Shown: one piece after another, positions 36,951 to 48,795 of the stretch
Position numbering within the stretch: position 1 is the stretch's first letter
Layout: every line of letters begins with the position of its first letter
Assembly: GCA_963573305.1 (NCBI GenBank)
Contig: OY754333.1
Coordinates: 15,522,599 to 15,586,598, forward strand
From: Pyrrhosoma nymphula
Lineage: Eukaryota; Arthropoda; Insecta; Odonata; Coenagrionidae
Direction of reading: 5' to 3'
DNA: 64,000 nucleotides
The notes under the pieces: model-generated
Seen by the model: the letters and a program-made list of their open reading frames with translations, nothing else
Told to the model about the DNA's origin: nothing
The model's database searches: none
Program-made: the position numbers and the translations under genes

Positions 36951-37425
36951 ATTTTTATAATATGATTTTTTATGGAGAATTGGTCATGAATAAAATGTCA
37001 CTTTTCTTCTCTTGCCAAAGTTTCTAAATCTCTTTTTTGTTTCATCTTCAGGGATAACAACAGTAACATATTATATAAGTATTAACAATTGTTTATTTTA
37101 CACAAATTATTGAAAAAAAAATATATATATATTTTAAAAATTGTTTAGTAACTTAAACATGGTGATCAACAAAAAATACATGGAATCTTAATACTTAAAT
37201 TGTGGTTAACAAATAAATATCTATGAAATGTAGTTAGAAACAAAAGTGTTTAATAAAAGACATATATTATACAAATTTTATGAATATAACAATTGTTAAT
37301 ACTTATATTATATGTTACTATTGTTAGCTCTGAAGAAGAAACAATACATTTTCGAACCGTTGGCAAGAGAATAAAAGTGACATTTTATTCATGACCAATT
37401 CTCCATAAAAAATCATAATATAAAA
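36951..37425. repeat. 475-bp fold-back element with arms of about 140 bp
   Basis: Arms 36951-37092 and 37290-37425 are reverse complements at high identity around an AT-rich 197-bp spacer. The best-conserved stretch is the outer part, ATGGAGAATTGGTCATGAAT and the following AAAATGTCACTTTT. Each arm, read outward, carries CTGAAGA followed by a weak hairpin and CGAACC or GAAAC-like sequence, then TTGGCAAGAG. No coding sequence is present. No clear target-site duplication was found. Confidence 0.82.
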
Positions 37426-38212
37426 TAGTGATATATAAACAACTCATAAAATTATTTTTATACACTTTATAAAAACTAACACCAAACCCCGATTGCAATG
37501 CCCCGCTTGATTTTTTTCTTGAAGAATGTTTCATCAATTAACAGTATTTTCATTACCTATCAGTGATAGTATTATAACCCATGTACTGCATGTTTGCATT
37601 CTCATAAATGGAGAATTCTCCTTGTGTCTGGTTTGGCCTGCATTGTTCTCCTGACTGCTTTTTTGTCCTCGCCTAGTGGATTGGTGATCGTCCGAGGTTA
37701 GATCTTAAACTGCGACGAATGCACGCCTATTTCGGAGGTGACGGTGTTTCGTGGATGTTGAGCTTAGAAAGTCGTTAAAGATTGGAATCCATGTGACCGT
37801 AACCCCAGTATAATGTTGCTAGTCCCATTTAGGAAATATTTTATCTTTATAAATCTCCTGCCATCGCTGAGTATAATGTGATTGTGATTGCTCTCATATT
37901 CTTAAATTATTCCAAAGCAGTTAGTGTATCCTTATTCCCTCGTTTTATTTGGAAATTTTATTTACCCTTAATTCACTCGTCTTCTACATGTAAGATGAAG
38001 TTGTTAGGAAACATAAGAATTATTTCAGAGATTAAACGAAATATTGTCAAAATACATTGTCGTTGATAGAAATGAGGGCAACGACCTATCATTCAGGAAG
38101 TATCGGTTACCATTCTATCACCAAAGCTAATCATCGTTAGACTAGGCTCTAATTTGAATGGGTTATCCTCTTATTCGTGTCAAGTACTGTTACTGTTGAT
38201 TATTTCTTTTAT

Positions 38213-38490
38213 CGGGATTCATTCCACTTTCTCTTTTGTAAAACAATATTTCGCTGGTCCTCCTGACAGCTTCATCAGGTTATCTGAACTGAGGTAATTG
38301 ACTTGCTCTTTTTTGTATATATATAAGAGTGGACCCCATTGTTGCCGGAATTTTTTAAATTTATTTAAATCCGTTTGAGATTACTCCCCAACGTGTAACC
38401 GTCTTCACGGTTGATGTTCGCCGGTCTCTTCGCCATCTCTATAGCCTCCCTGATTAGTCTAGAAAAAAAATAAACAAGGAATGAATCCCG
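38213..38490 (-). mobile_element. Penelope-like element C-terminal fragment flanked by 13-bp inverted repeats
   Basis: The minus strand encodes TRLIREAIEMAKRPANINRE followed by DGYTLGSNLKRI and a stop at 38367-38365. This is the conserved tail that follows the GIY-YIG domain of PLE proteins (compare IREEIEIMKNPENFNRENGY of the copy near 51900). No GIY-YIG or RT sequence is present. The fragment is bracketed by CGGGATTCATTCC (38213-38225) and its exact reverse complement (38478-38490). A further hairpin motif with CTGATGA and GAAA lies 88 nt past the stop. Confidence 0.8.
38247..38279 (-). other. Hammerhead-like motif downstream of the PLE stop
   Basis: The minus strand has an exact CTGATGA, one A, a GCTG/CAGC stem with a 10-nt loop, then GAAA. 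This matches both core strands of a hammerhead apart from one extra nucleotide before stem II. A natural viroid hammerhead with an extra nucleotide at this place is known. A cleavage triplet with stems I and III was not identified. Confidence 0.4.
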
Positions 38491-41181
38491 AAATTATAAA
38501 CAATGAACTTTGCATCGTCGGAAGTCTACGAGTTAATTTTACTGTTACTTGTGTCTGCTAGTCGTAGACAGTAATGAAAAATTACCTTGCCAAGGCGAAG
38601 CATGTCAAACTACTACAATTGTAAAAAAATTCCTACGTATTAAATTAAGAATAATTGTGTACTGATTTTCAAGTAAGTGTTAGCTTTAAATCCGAATCTG
38701 GCGTAAAGGTCATGCGGAATACCCATCTATGGAGAGAAATACTATCGAAAATAGTGGCCAATTATTAACATTTTTTCTGACGATGCTCCCTGAAATGACA
38801 GTGAAAGCTCGAAGCAACAAATGGAATTCGCAACGAGAAACCAAAAGCTCTAGAAGATGCACATTGCTGCAAAACTCTATCTTCCAAATTGCCTGATTTA
38901 CTGATTTTAATAAATATGGCAAAGCCCTAATGGTTGGTTCGTTTCAAAGATTCACTATAAGCGTTTTAATAATTTAATACATAACGCATGCCACCATAAA
39001 ACGTATGCCTATTCCATGAAATAGGGGTTAGCCAATGCCACACATGCAGAGAAGTAGATCTTCCCCTGCATTAGAGTCGTATTAAAACATTTAACCATGG
39101 ATCAGTCAGTCACACCACTGTTTTCATTAAAAATTATACATATAAAAATTACACCAGGATTTTTTAGAGCTAAAATCAAGCTTTGATAGGTTTTTGTGGT
39201 TATTGCCAGTTTTATTCATCTCCTACACCTAACTCTTCAGCCATTCTCAATGTGATACCCGCTTTCATTTGATTCTCCAAGTAATAAGGATAAGGGACTT
39301 CTACCGTAGATTCCTGGCGCATTCATACTTCAGCTTACTTCTAGTAGTATATTTGTTGTTTAATCCTCGTCTCATTCCAGAGAAAACGATGAAGTAGGCC
39401 AAAAGTTTCGTGTTGACACATGTACTTGGGTTCTAAGGTTGTGGCAGGTAAAGATGGAGGAGACGAAGAGAACCCTGGAATGACCATGGAATCTCCACGT
39501 GTACGTGCTCGTTACCCTGGTTCCGTACCCTTTTCTTCTCCCCTTCATCCTTTGGGGAACAGTTTTCCAAGAATCGTAGAGCGGTTGTGTGGCCTCCTGA
39601 GGAGAGAGTTTGAGAATTTCCGGTCACTACAACGTAACTGAATCTGCCCCTTGGCCTAAAGTATAAAATGTTCGTTTGTCAGGAGCAGAGGATGGGCTGC
39701 AAATAAGAAAATGGAGCGGTTCGTTGATTCTTTGAGTCTGTCGCGTGAAGTGTTTATTTTGTATTTAACGAAAGAGTGTACGAATCCTGTGGCTACGAGG
39801 TCACTGGGCTAGGAAAGTTTTTACATCTGTGGTTTAGCGCCCTTTATGTTGGAAGAAGTCATATTTGTGGTTGGATGTATGAAACATATTGGTCGAGAGT
39901 GTAAAAATCCCTTTCTCGTAATATTTTTTTAATATACGTAAATATAACTAGCCAGAACTTTTGTTATCAAAACATAACCCTGTTTAATCAAACCCCAAGC
40001 ATAAATAACAATTTTTATTCAAAGATAACTAACTTTCCGCCGGATATCGTCGCGAACCAATGCTGCTAAAGTTAATTTCATCTTATGATTGCATGCCTAT
40101 AAGTGATTCTTTTTTGACTATATAGAGCACTTTCATGATTTGAAAAACGAAAAAATTACCAAAACGCAAAACTTTACGCACAAAATGCAGAATGCAAACG
40201 CGGATTTATGTAGAAGTTGTGGAGATTTTCGTCACAAGAGTTTTCTCCTATTGGACCCTCAAGAGATATTTATAGCCTAAATTAGCTGAATCATGGACAA
40301 CAATGAATCTTTATCTCTGTACGGTCTTCAAACTTTACCATTTTAAAATTAGTGAGTTCAACTTCTGAAGCTTTACTGGAGCATTGAACGTATCGATGGT
40401 ATTTCATCAGAAAGTCATGTAAAAAAATGAACCAAATCTTAATTTATGCTTATCCTGCGTCTAAATCAATGGGAAGGAAGAAAGGCTGAAAACGGCATAA
40501 ATACTTATTCTTAAACTTAATATCTTTTTCATTTTTTTTGCCTAAAATATGTATCGTTAATAATTAATTTTCTACTGATAAAAATCAATTTCAACTCTCT
40601 GAATATTAATGACAATAACGTAAAGTTTATACAACCATTTGCCTGCGGCTACTAAGCTAGACTATTTTTTCGGGAAATTACCAAATCTACATCAATAACG
40701 ACACTGACGTTGTAGGTGTGAACATAATGTTGATGAGATAATTATGGAAGAAAATTTGCATTTAAGCTCACCTGGATGAACATTTCGACGTTCAATTAGT
40801 GTTTTGTGCTACTGATAATTTGAGATACATATAAGGAATTTTTATATACGCTCTTCGATTCTTCATATGATTACTCATAGATGCTGAGGCACAGTAAATA
40901 TTGATACTGAGGAATGCATAAAATATAATTTCGGACTTTCACGGCAGTCATAATATATACGAATATTGAAAATTTGGGAACGGGATACAGCTTATTAAAT
41001 TTTCTGCATGCTAAACTGCATGTCCTTACCACAAGCTAAAATCTAAAAAATTTCTGTTCAATTAAACGTAGAATTTTTTTGTTTATAGAGTCCTAGCAAT
41101 TTTTGGAGAATTAACTCCTTAACAATTCGTTAAACCATGATACTATTAATATTTATTTAATTTAATAATAGTTATTTTAAT

Positions 41182-41611
41182 ATTCTGTGAACTTTGACTT
41201 ATGAGGAATTGATATCATAAATTTATTTTTCACCAACAAAAATAAACTCTTCAGTGAAATTCGCATTCTGTTGAACAAAATACTATCTTATAAATTTAAT
41301 ATAGTGGAAACGAACGGCATTTGTGATATCTTTACGGATTAAAATGAACTTATTAGTTCAAAGTTAATAGCTTAACTGCACTAAAACATTAATTCTGTGA
41401 AATTTGACGCATAAGAGGCTGAAATCTCATATTTAAACTTGACGCAAATATATGGACCCATCTGTTAAAAATGGGTTTTCGTTGAACTTGATACCAACGT
41501 ATATCTTTATATAAGTTTAAATGAACACCAGTTGGTGATACTTTTATGAACTAAATTACCTTCGTTTGTTCCCCGTTAATGTTTAGACTGCAATGATTAG
41601 CATCATATTTA
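41182..41611. repeat. Possible old tandem repeat, period about 210 bp
   Basis: The block at 41182 (ATTCTGTGAACTTTGACTTA) recurs at 41392 (ATTCTGTGAAATTTGACGCA) and similarity continues weakly through the unit, for example near 41267 against 41475. A third, weaker partner starts near 41054. The resemblance is estimated at 60-75 percent and could be partly due to AT-richness. Confidence 0.35.
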
Positions 41612-42894
41612 AGACAAATATTTTCGTTAAAATTGCTACTTCAAATCTTACCGTTAACCTTAAAGCGTGGTAGTCAAAAATGTGCAATGTAGAATTACGA
41701 TATTGAGAATCGAAGGATAAGGGTATTATGGGAGTAGAAGAGAGAAACTAGGCTTTGAAATTTCGTGAATCTCTGAGGAAAAGAAGCGAGCTGCAGATGA
41801 ATGATGATGTGAGAAGGTGTGTTTGGCTACACAAAGATAAGGGATGCATGCAAGTTGAGAGCACTTAACGTAATGCTTCATCGTTTGAATGTTATTTTTT
41901 AAATTAATTTTTCGATCGCGCCGGGAAACATTTTATTTTTTCCATTATCTGCTGGGAATTTCCCATCCGCTAGATGAGTTATATCCTTAAAGCCTTTGGA
42001 TGAGATGATTATAGTATCAGATGTAGCTTGAATTAGTGAATGGGAACAGGGGATAGTGAATCCATTATGACTTCACTAATTTGAGTGCTCTTTTTGCAGA
42101 TCTCCAAATTGCATAATTGCGGAGTCGGCATCACGAAGATGATGCATGTGCTCTCAAAGTTCTCAAATGGTTTAACGCAGAACAGGCTCCAATGTGTTAC
42201 CGTACATTTTTTCCGTAGACTTTTGGATGAGAGATATAAGTTAACCTTGATTTGTTTGCCATAAGAATCGTTACTAGCAATAAAACCGCAAATGTTTGGT
42301 GGATAATCATTAATTTGTTCCTAGCTGCTATTTGGCATAAAACCTGGGCGAATTAAGCTGTCGATATATCTTTCAGTTTCGGAATGCATGATTCTGTGTA
42401 AATACAATTCGCAATGTACGTAAGCTTAGTGTATATATTTAAAAATCTACCAATTTATTGATATCCAAACTGTTTCTGCCATTGTTAGGATGTATATTCT
42501 GGCACGATGGGATCCATATGCAATTATGTATGATCCAAGTATCGTGACTTATTTTAAATTTCCTTTTTTAATATTTGAAATATCTAGTCGAAATTACCTA
42601 ATCATGAATCTAACTCCAGCAAACTGCGTGTATTTATTTTCCTTTCCCTTGATTCCAAAACATATATTTCTTGCAAAAACATGTATAACTGTTATAATCT
42701 ATAGGAATATCGAAGATATATATCACATTTACATGAAAATATATGGATATTGAATATAAACGGACACATTGTGCAATAAACACGAGGAATGTTTTTTATT
42801 AGTAAATAATTATACGGCATTTCTCTACTGCCTAAAAAAGGAGTAAGGAAAAAATACCCCCTACTGAATCGTATTGAAAAAAATATATATATCG

Positions 42895-42951
42895 TGGCCA
42901 CAGTGAAAGGCTTAAATCGTGGGAAAGAACATGTGTTTCCCTCTGTGGCCA
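42895..42951. other. Nested hairpin
   Basis: Outer arms TGGCCACAG and CTGTGGCCA (9 bp, perfect) enclose inner arms GGGAAA and TTTCCC. The outer arms are GC-rich within AT-rich DNA. Function unknown. Confidence 0.75.
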
Positions 42952-45900
42952 GACATAAAATACCAGACTGAAGTCGTAGGCTATGCTAAGGGTTTCATCT
43001 CAAAGGCATTGAGATAAGGAGAATGAGGAGCCTTCGTCTCTTTTTGAAAGAAAGCGCTTCGCTCTTATCATCAATTCCTCCTTTCCCAACCCTCTTGGCG
43101 TCGTATCGTTAACCTTTTTTACTCTTCTGATTCCATCATCTCTACTCAAACTCGTCTTTCAACCCTTCTTTAATCAAAGTTCGTGTAGGTACCTAGCTTA
43201 AAAGATACATGCCACTGGTCATTAATGAAAGACGCTGCAATATTTATCGACGATTATTAAATATTTCCTAACAGTTTGTTTGTGAAACTTTTTTTCTCGG
43301 ATTTATTCTGGTTCTCGGAGAATATCTTATCTATTAATTGAAAAATAAAGTGAAATTTAGTACTTCTTAAGTTCTTCGTTTTTAAGAGTTAAGAAAGTGG
43401 TAGAATGTCGATATGAATGCATAACATGATGATCACACCATATAATAACCACTCAATTTGAGTATTTCTTTTATATTATATTGCTTTATCTAAAATAATT
43501 TTCTAATTGTACGTTCATTGTCAGTTTATTTGTACCATACACTTCACTTGGCATGATATAATGCTATCGTATTTTTTACGCTTGAGCATAAAAGCAAATA
43601 TTACATAGTTTTAGTGTTAAATGCATAATCTAGCATTCTAGATGGATTTATGTCGGTATTCTCCAAACAAATCTTCCAAGGAGTGCTTCCCACTCATGTA
43701 CTTCTATGACTTCATATTTTCATGACATCAACCCACGTCATCAATTTTTGCAGACATCTTATTGCTGTTTTACCAAATTTCAAATCCAGAGTGGTAATAT
43801 AGAAACATGATCGCCAACTAAGGACAAATGAATCGATGAGTTCAAATTGCTACGGCGGCTTTAGGAGGATTTTATGAGAAATGGAGGGAGACCCAGCCGG
43901 CGAACGGAGTAACTACTTTAGGCCGGGTGTTATAAACTCTAGTTATGCATTTCCTCCGCATGATAACCGATGTGAACAGTCTCTCCCGTAGGTAAATCTC
44001 ACGCCAACTTACCAGTTAATATCAGATTAACGTAAAAGCTATGTCAGGTCCCGGCTTAAGCCAACTAGGCGTAGTAAAACTAGACCTTAAAGTGCTCTCT
44101 TAATAGTCCCATTTAGGGTTAAAGACGCCACAAAATTCTTCACCACTGCCGAGATTCAAGCCTTGGATGATCAGTACGGAAGACGCCAATACTTTAGGTA
44201 AACGCATTAATGGATTAGCCCAATCTTAGCAGGCTTTTAGTTTACCAAGTATTAAACTCTTAATCTTGCTGTTTAAGAAAGATTGCGTTGGGAACAGTGT
44301 AGGTGTAATATCAATTATCTACTTTAGCTTTTGGACGAAAAAGTGATTTGCCCAAGTGTTGCTGTAGGCCTACAATGCAACGAATCAACGATAGACAATG
44401 TCGACGGTTTTTTGGAAACACACCTATAGCATTATCGAAAGAAGAAAATTCAACCTTGAAAGCAAGTACTAGTACTAAAACAATAAATTCTGGCATCTAA
44501 TGATACAAGTTTTTTGTAATAGCTACGGTTAAAAATGATTTAAAATTATAAATGACATTTTTTTATTTTGTAAATTGAGAACTCTTCATTGTAATTGTTT
44601 CTTTTACCCAAGCATCCAACGAAGATATTTTCAATCGATATTATTTTCCTGTTTCAATTATGCCCTGGTGTTTTTACGAAATATGCATCGAATGTAAATA
44701 TAAAAATGATAAGGTATTCCTTGAAATACAACCACCTGAAATAACACTTTGAAAGAATTCTATTTGTATGTTTATTTCGAAAACGGGTTGGTGTTCAATC
44801 GCAATTCAGTCATCATAAGTAATCAATCACTTCTCGGCAAAGGAATCCGGTCGCGTTAGCGAACATTCAGTTCACTGCATTTCATAATGAAATAAATGGT
44901 TCAATACTCACGCAAAACTTTTTATCATACTATGAAATTTATAGCCGTGATAAAAAATTCAGTACAGATACAATTTTGGAATTTCATGAGTTTTTCGTAG
45001 ATGAAGAGACGAGGGACTACAAACGTAAAAGAAATGCAGCATGAATTAATAAAATAACTAAATTATGTATAACAGGAGAATAAAGGATTATTTTGGCATG
45101 GAGAATGCTAATTATGCATTGGAAAAAATCCTGATGCAGAGTGATTATAAATTAAAATATAAATTTCAGAAATGGTTTTGGTTACTAACCGCTCAAAGCA
45201 AGCTTAATATATCTTCGCGACAATTCATTTATATGATATCGTTCCCTTAGTGAAACGAATTTTCCATTTTAATATCTAGAAGCACTTCAAGGAAACTAAA
45301 AATATTTATTGAGCGATAATTAATATGGATAATATTCTCTAGTTATGGTAAAGATTATCGAAAAACGCGTCGTTGCTTTGTCATTTTGAATATGCAAAAA
45401 CAACCTTGTTAACTGAATCAACTGAACGTGCTGTGATTCATATTTTAACTGTTGATTTCTCATTGTTATGATTGATGATCCCTCCAATCCTGTATTGGGT
45501 GAAAGTCCCCACTTTCACATGGAAAACATGTACTCATCTGGCAGATCCTGCTCTCGTGCCTTGGATGGCGAATGCCAAAACAAAAAAAATCTCGAAGGCC
45601 AGGTTGACTCTTAATTTCTTACCGCTCACGGAATGAGAGGCAGATCACATGTTTGGAAAATATCGAATTTAGAGGTAACGTTGGTGCTTTCATCGGTAAC
45701 TTCCAGCCCAGTCCGGTCTCCTCCGCTTCTTCTCTCCGTTTCATCGGAGAATGTTCAGCATCCCTTTCTCCACTTCCTTAGCCCTCTCTCTCTCTTACCC
45801 TGGCCCTCTCGTCTGCCCCTTTCCAACTCTACCCCTTCAACACTTTCCCCTCCCCGCTCTTTACTCCCCCTTCCCAGGATTCCCTATCGGTAGGGACTTA

Positions 45901-48239
45901 GGCGATGTAATTTCGCCCCCATCCCGGGAGGCCCCAGAGGTCCATCGCCCAATTGCATTTTTATAGTCCCCTTCAAGCCGCCATCCTCCGCCTCCCCCCA
46001 CCGCGTTATCCGTACCTCCTCCTCCACCCCGCTTATCCCTTTCTCCTTTTATTCCCTCAAATTCCCAGTTCTCTCTTTGCCTTCGGCCAAGAGTGGTGGG
46101 AAAAAAAGAACCTCTTCTCTTCCTTTGCCTCTTTCGGTTCCAACGGTATATAAACAGGGACGGAAATTCTCCTGCCTCCACGACCTACGCCTCTCTTCCT
46201 GCCATAGGTTTTGATGATTCGAGTCTTATCCTTTCCCTTCCTCGCTAAAGACTAGACGAGATCAAGTACTTTGTACATAAGCTCCTTCGGGAACCTCTTT
46301 CTCTCACGACCTTTTTTTCCTTCTCAATATCCCTCGAGTCCCATCTCTTTATTTTTTCCACAGCGTAACGGTCATCCGCTGTCCCTCACGTACTCGGATA
46401 CTTCAACCGCCAATCGGCTGAGGCGATAAATGAAATCTTATAAATGTTTTAAAGTTCGGATCTATGAGCGTGGCATTAGAATTATTATTTTATGCCTTCC
46501 ATCTCTCATCATATGAACTTAAACTTTCATTATTTCTCGTTTTAACTCAAGTGTATCTCTTCTGCAGAAAATTTTTGTGATTCGGATTGAACATTTTTTA
46601 AAGGTCTAACTCCCCGATTTGTTTTCTCTTTAATCGTTTGCTTCTACCTTGTGCCTAGAGGATTTAATGCTAAAGGGTGCCTGAAGAGGAGAAGTGCTAC
46701 ATAGTACCCATACATTTCATAACTTATGTCGATACTTAAGGTAGTGACGTCAATGGACATGCGAATATTCCTCTTCTTAACCAAAGTTGTAATCTCCGTA
46801 GCGGCATGTTTATGAACTTCTGAAATGACCAAAGTTATTCATTAGAGTTCGGAAGCATTTATTAACGTGCAACACGCTGTGAAGTAGCAATTGTCATAAT
46901 TTAACCAGTAGGTCATAGCGTAAAGTGTTGAAATTTTACCCGCAATGAGCGTAAGTACTACCCCTTTCGCTATTCTGTTAAGGCATAGAAAAGCCAAACA
47001 ATATTGTCGTACTCTACTCACCATTACTGCATTAAGAAAGCAATCGCTTTTACTGACTCTTTGTTACTATATCATGGATTGACTATTCCTAGTTTTTGTC
47101 AAACTCCAGGGATCTCGGTTTTGATTTTTGTGGCGAAAATGCAATTCAAATGTGACAGCTTTGGAAGTAATAAATATTCCACGAAATTGCATCAAATATA
47201 ATTTATATAACTGATTTAATTTACTCACATGAATACTTAGCTGTTAAAATTCACCTTTGCAGGCAAATTGACATATCTTCCGTGACAAATGTTGGTTTTC
47301 TTCCCAGATAATCCTAAAAAATAGAAAAATACTTCTTTATACAACAATACCTCTTTCCCAAATTACTACGTATTTATTTCTCACACACCTTATCGTATTA
47401 AATGAAATGTCATTTTCTAATATATCTAAACCTAATAACACTCCGACTGTTTCGGAGTGGATCAATGCAATTTAGTCACGCGTTATACTTATTTTCCACT
47501 ATCTCACTGTCAGGTCAAAGATATTAGATTGTTCCACTCCATTACTTAAGATTTGACTGGTTTTCGCTGAACGGTAATCTTGTAACAAGTTAAGAAATTA
47601 TTAGTCATACCGTACCAATTTACATTTTATTGCCACGTTTTCTGAATATCCGAGACCCTCATATTTAAGCTGGGGTGCTCAAATGTCCCCATTAAACCCG
47701 ATAATGGCAGGAAATAATCAGCATTCGAAGTGCGAAGAGATGGATCCATCCATACAAATAAGATTGCAATCCATTCTCGGAGAACATTTGTAATTAATGA
47801 CTCGGAAATCGTTACATTCCGTTAAAATGATAACTTGCTCCTTTAGGATATGTCGTCACGAAGCATTTCCATAATGACTTAATTTCTCTTGCGCCGTGGT
47901 GTGATAAAAGTGGTCATATCGAATGGTGTAGATTACGGAATCAATTACCCCTTCCAAGGCTAATGGAGAATCTAAATGTTCCTAATGAGCCTGGGATAAA
48001 AACTAGGTTGAAAATCAACTCTAATGTAAATGAAAAAAATCCGCCTCTTGAATCTAAATCATTATACAAAACTTCAACTATTCTTAAACTCTCCATGAGA
48101 AAAAGTAGATATAAGTTATAATAGAGGATTACCCAATGATACTTGAAATCAAGGTCATTATTATAAAATGGCTTCATTCATTTCCAAATATATGGCTAAA
48201 CACAATGCTAAACTTTGTCATATTTGTTAGTTCAATCCT

Positions 48240-48795
48240 AAGATTGTATTCAGCCCTCCATCTTTCCCTATGTAATTATAGCTTCTATTCACCCAGGTAG
48301 CTCTTCTTATGTACGTATCTTTCCATTTTCCTTTCTCTTGGGACTATTCCGTTAATTTCCATCCAATTATATTCCTCACAAACCCAATATGCCTCTGACA
48401 TGAGTGTGTCCATTTAATCTAGTATAGAATTGCATATATGGTTCTTTTCTCTTCCAAATTCTGTAAACGTCTTCATTTCTTATTTCATCCGTGCATTTGA
48501 TCTTCGGCAATCTCCTCACACACCAGTTTTTGAAAGGTCCTAATATTTTCTGGTCTGATTTTCTGATGGTTCATGCTTTCAATCCGTAGAGTGCCATGCT
48601 CAACACGAGTGTTTTCAGTTATTATTTTTTCATAAACCAAGCTTCTTTGAACGCCATAGTTGCCTTTTCATCATGATCTCTTTCTTATCTTGAGCTATCC
48701 TACACTTGATGTCCATTGTACTTCTCCTCTCTATGTGATGATGCTTTCTAGGTAAGCGTTAGAATCCACTTACTCATTGCCCTTTGCAAGCATTG
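48240..48795 (-). mobile_element. 3' relic of a LINE reverse transcriptase (thumb and C-terminal part)
   Basis: The minus-strand translation in mixed frames gives VDSNAYLESIIT (compare the usual VDSFKYLGSIIT), then MDIKCRIAQDKKEIMMKRQLW (compare DIKCRIAMAKEAFNRKR), then KIKCTDEIRNEDVYRIW, and finally a stretch resembling the usual GHxLR.Nxx..IL end. The catalytic core is absent. Stops and frameshifts are frequent, so it is an old 5'-truncated insertion. The region from 48800 to 49650 may hold more of the same element but I could not align it with confidence. Confidence 0.65.

Larger units (their letters stand above)
38491..48239. other. Non-coding stretch, about 9.7 kb
   Basis: Largely AT-rich, with the possible 210-bp repeat near 41200, the nested hairpin at 42895 and a pyrimidine-rich block at 45690-46140. 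The moderately GC-rich segment 43840-44170 is distinct from its flanks but unassigned. No coding exon recognised. Confidence 0.55.
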
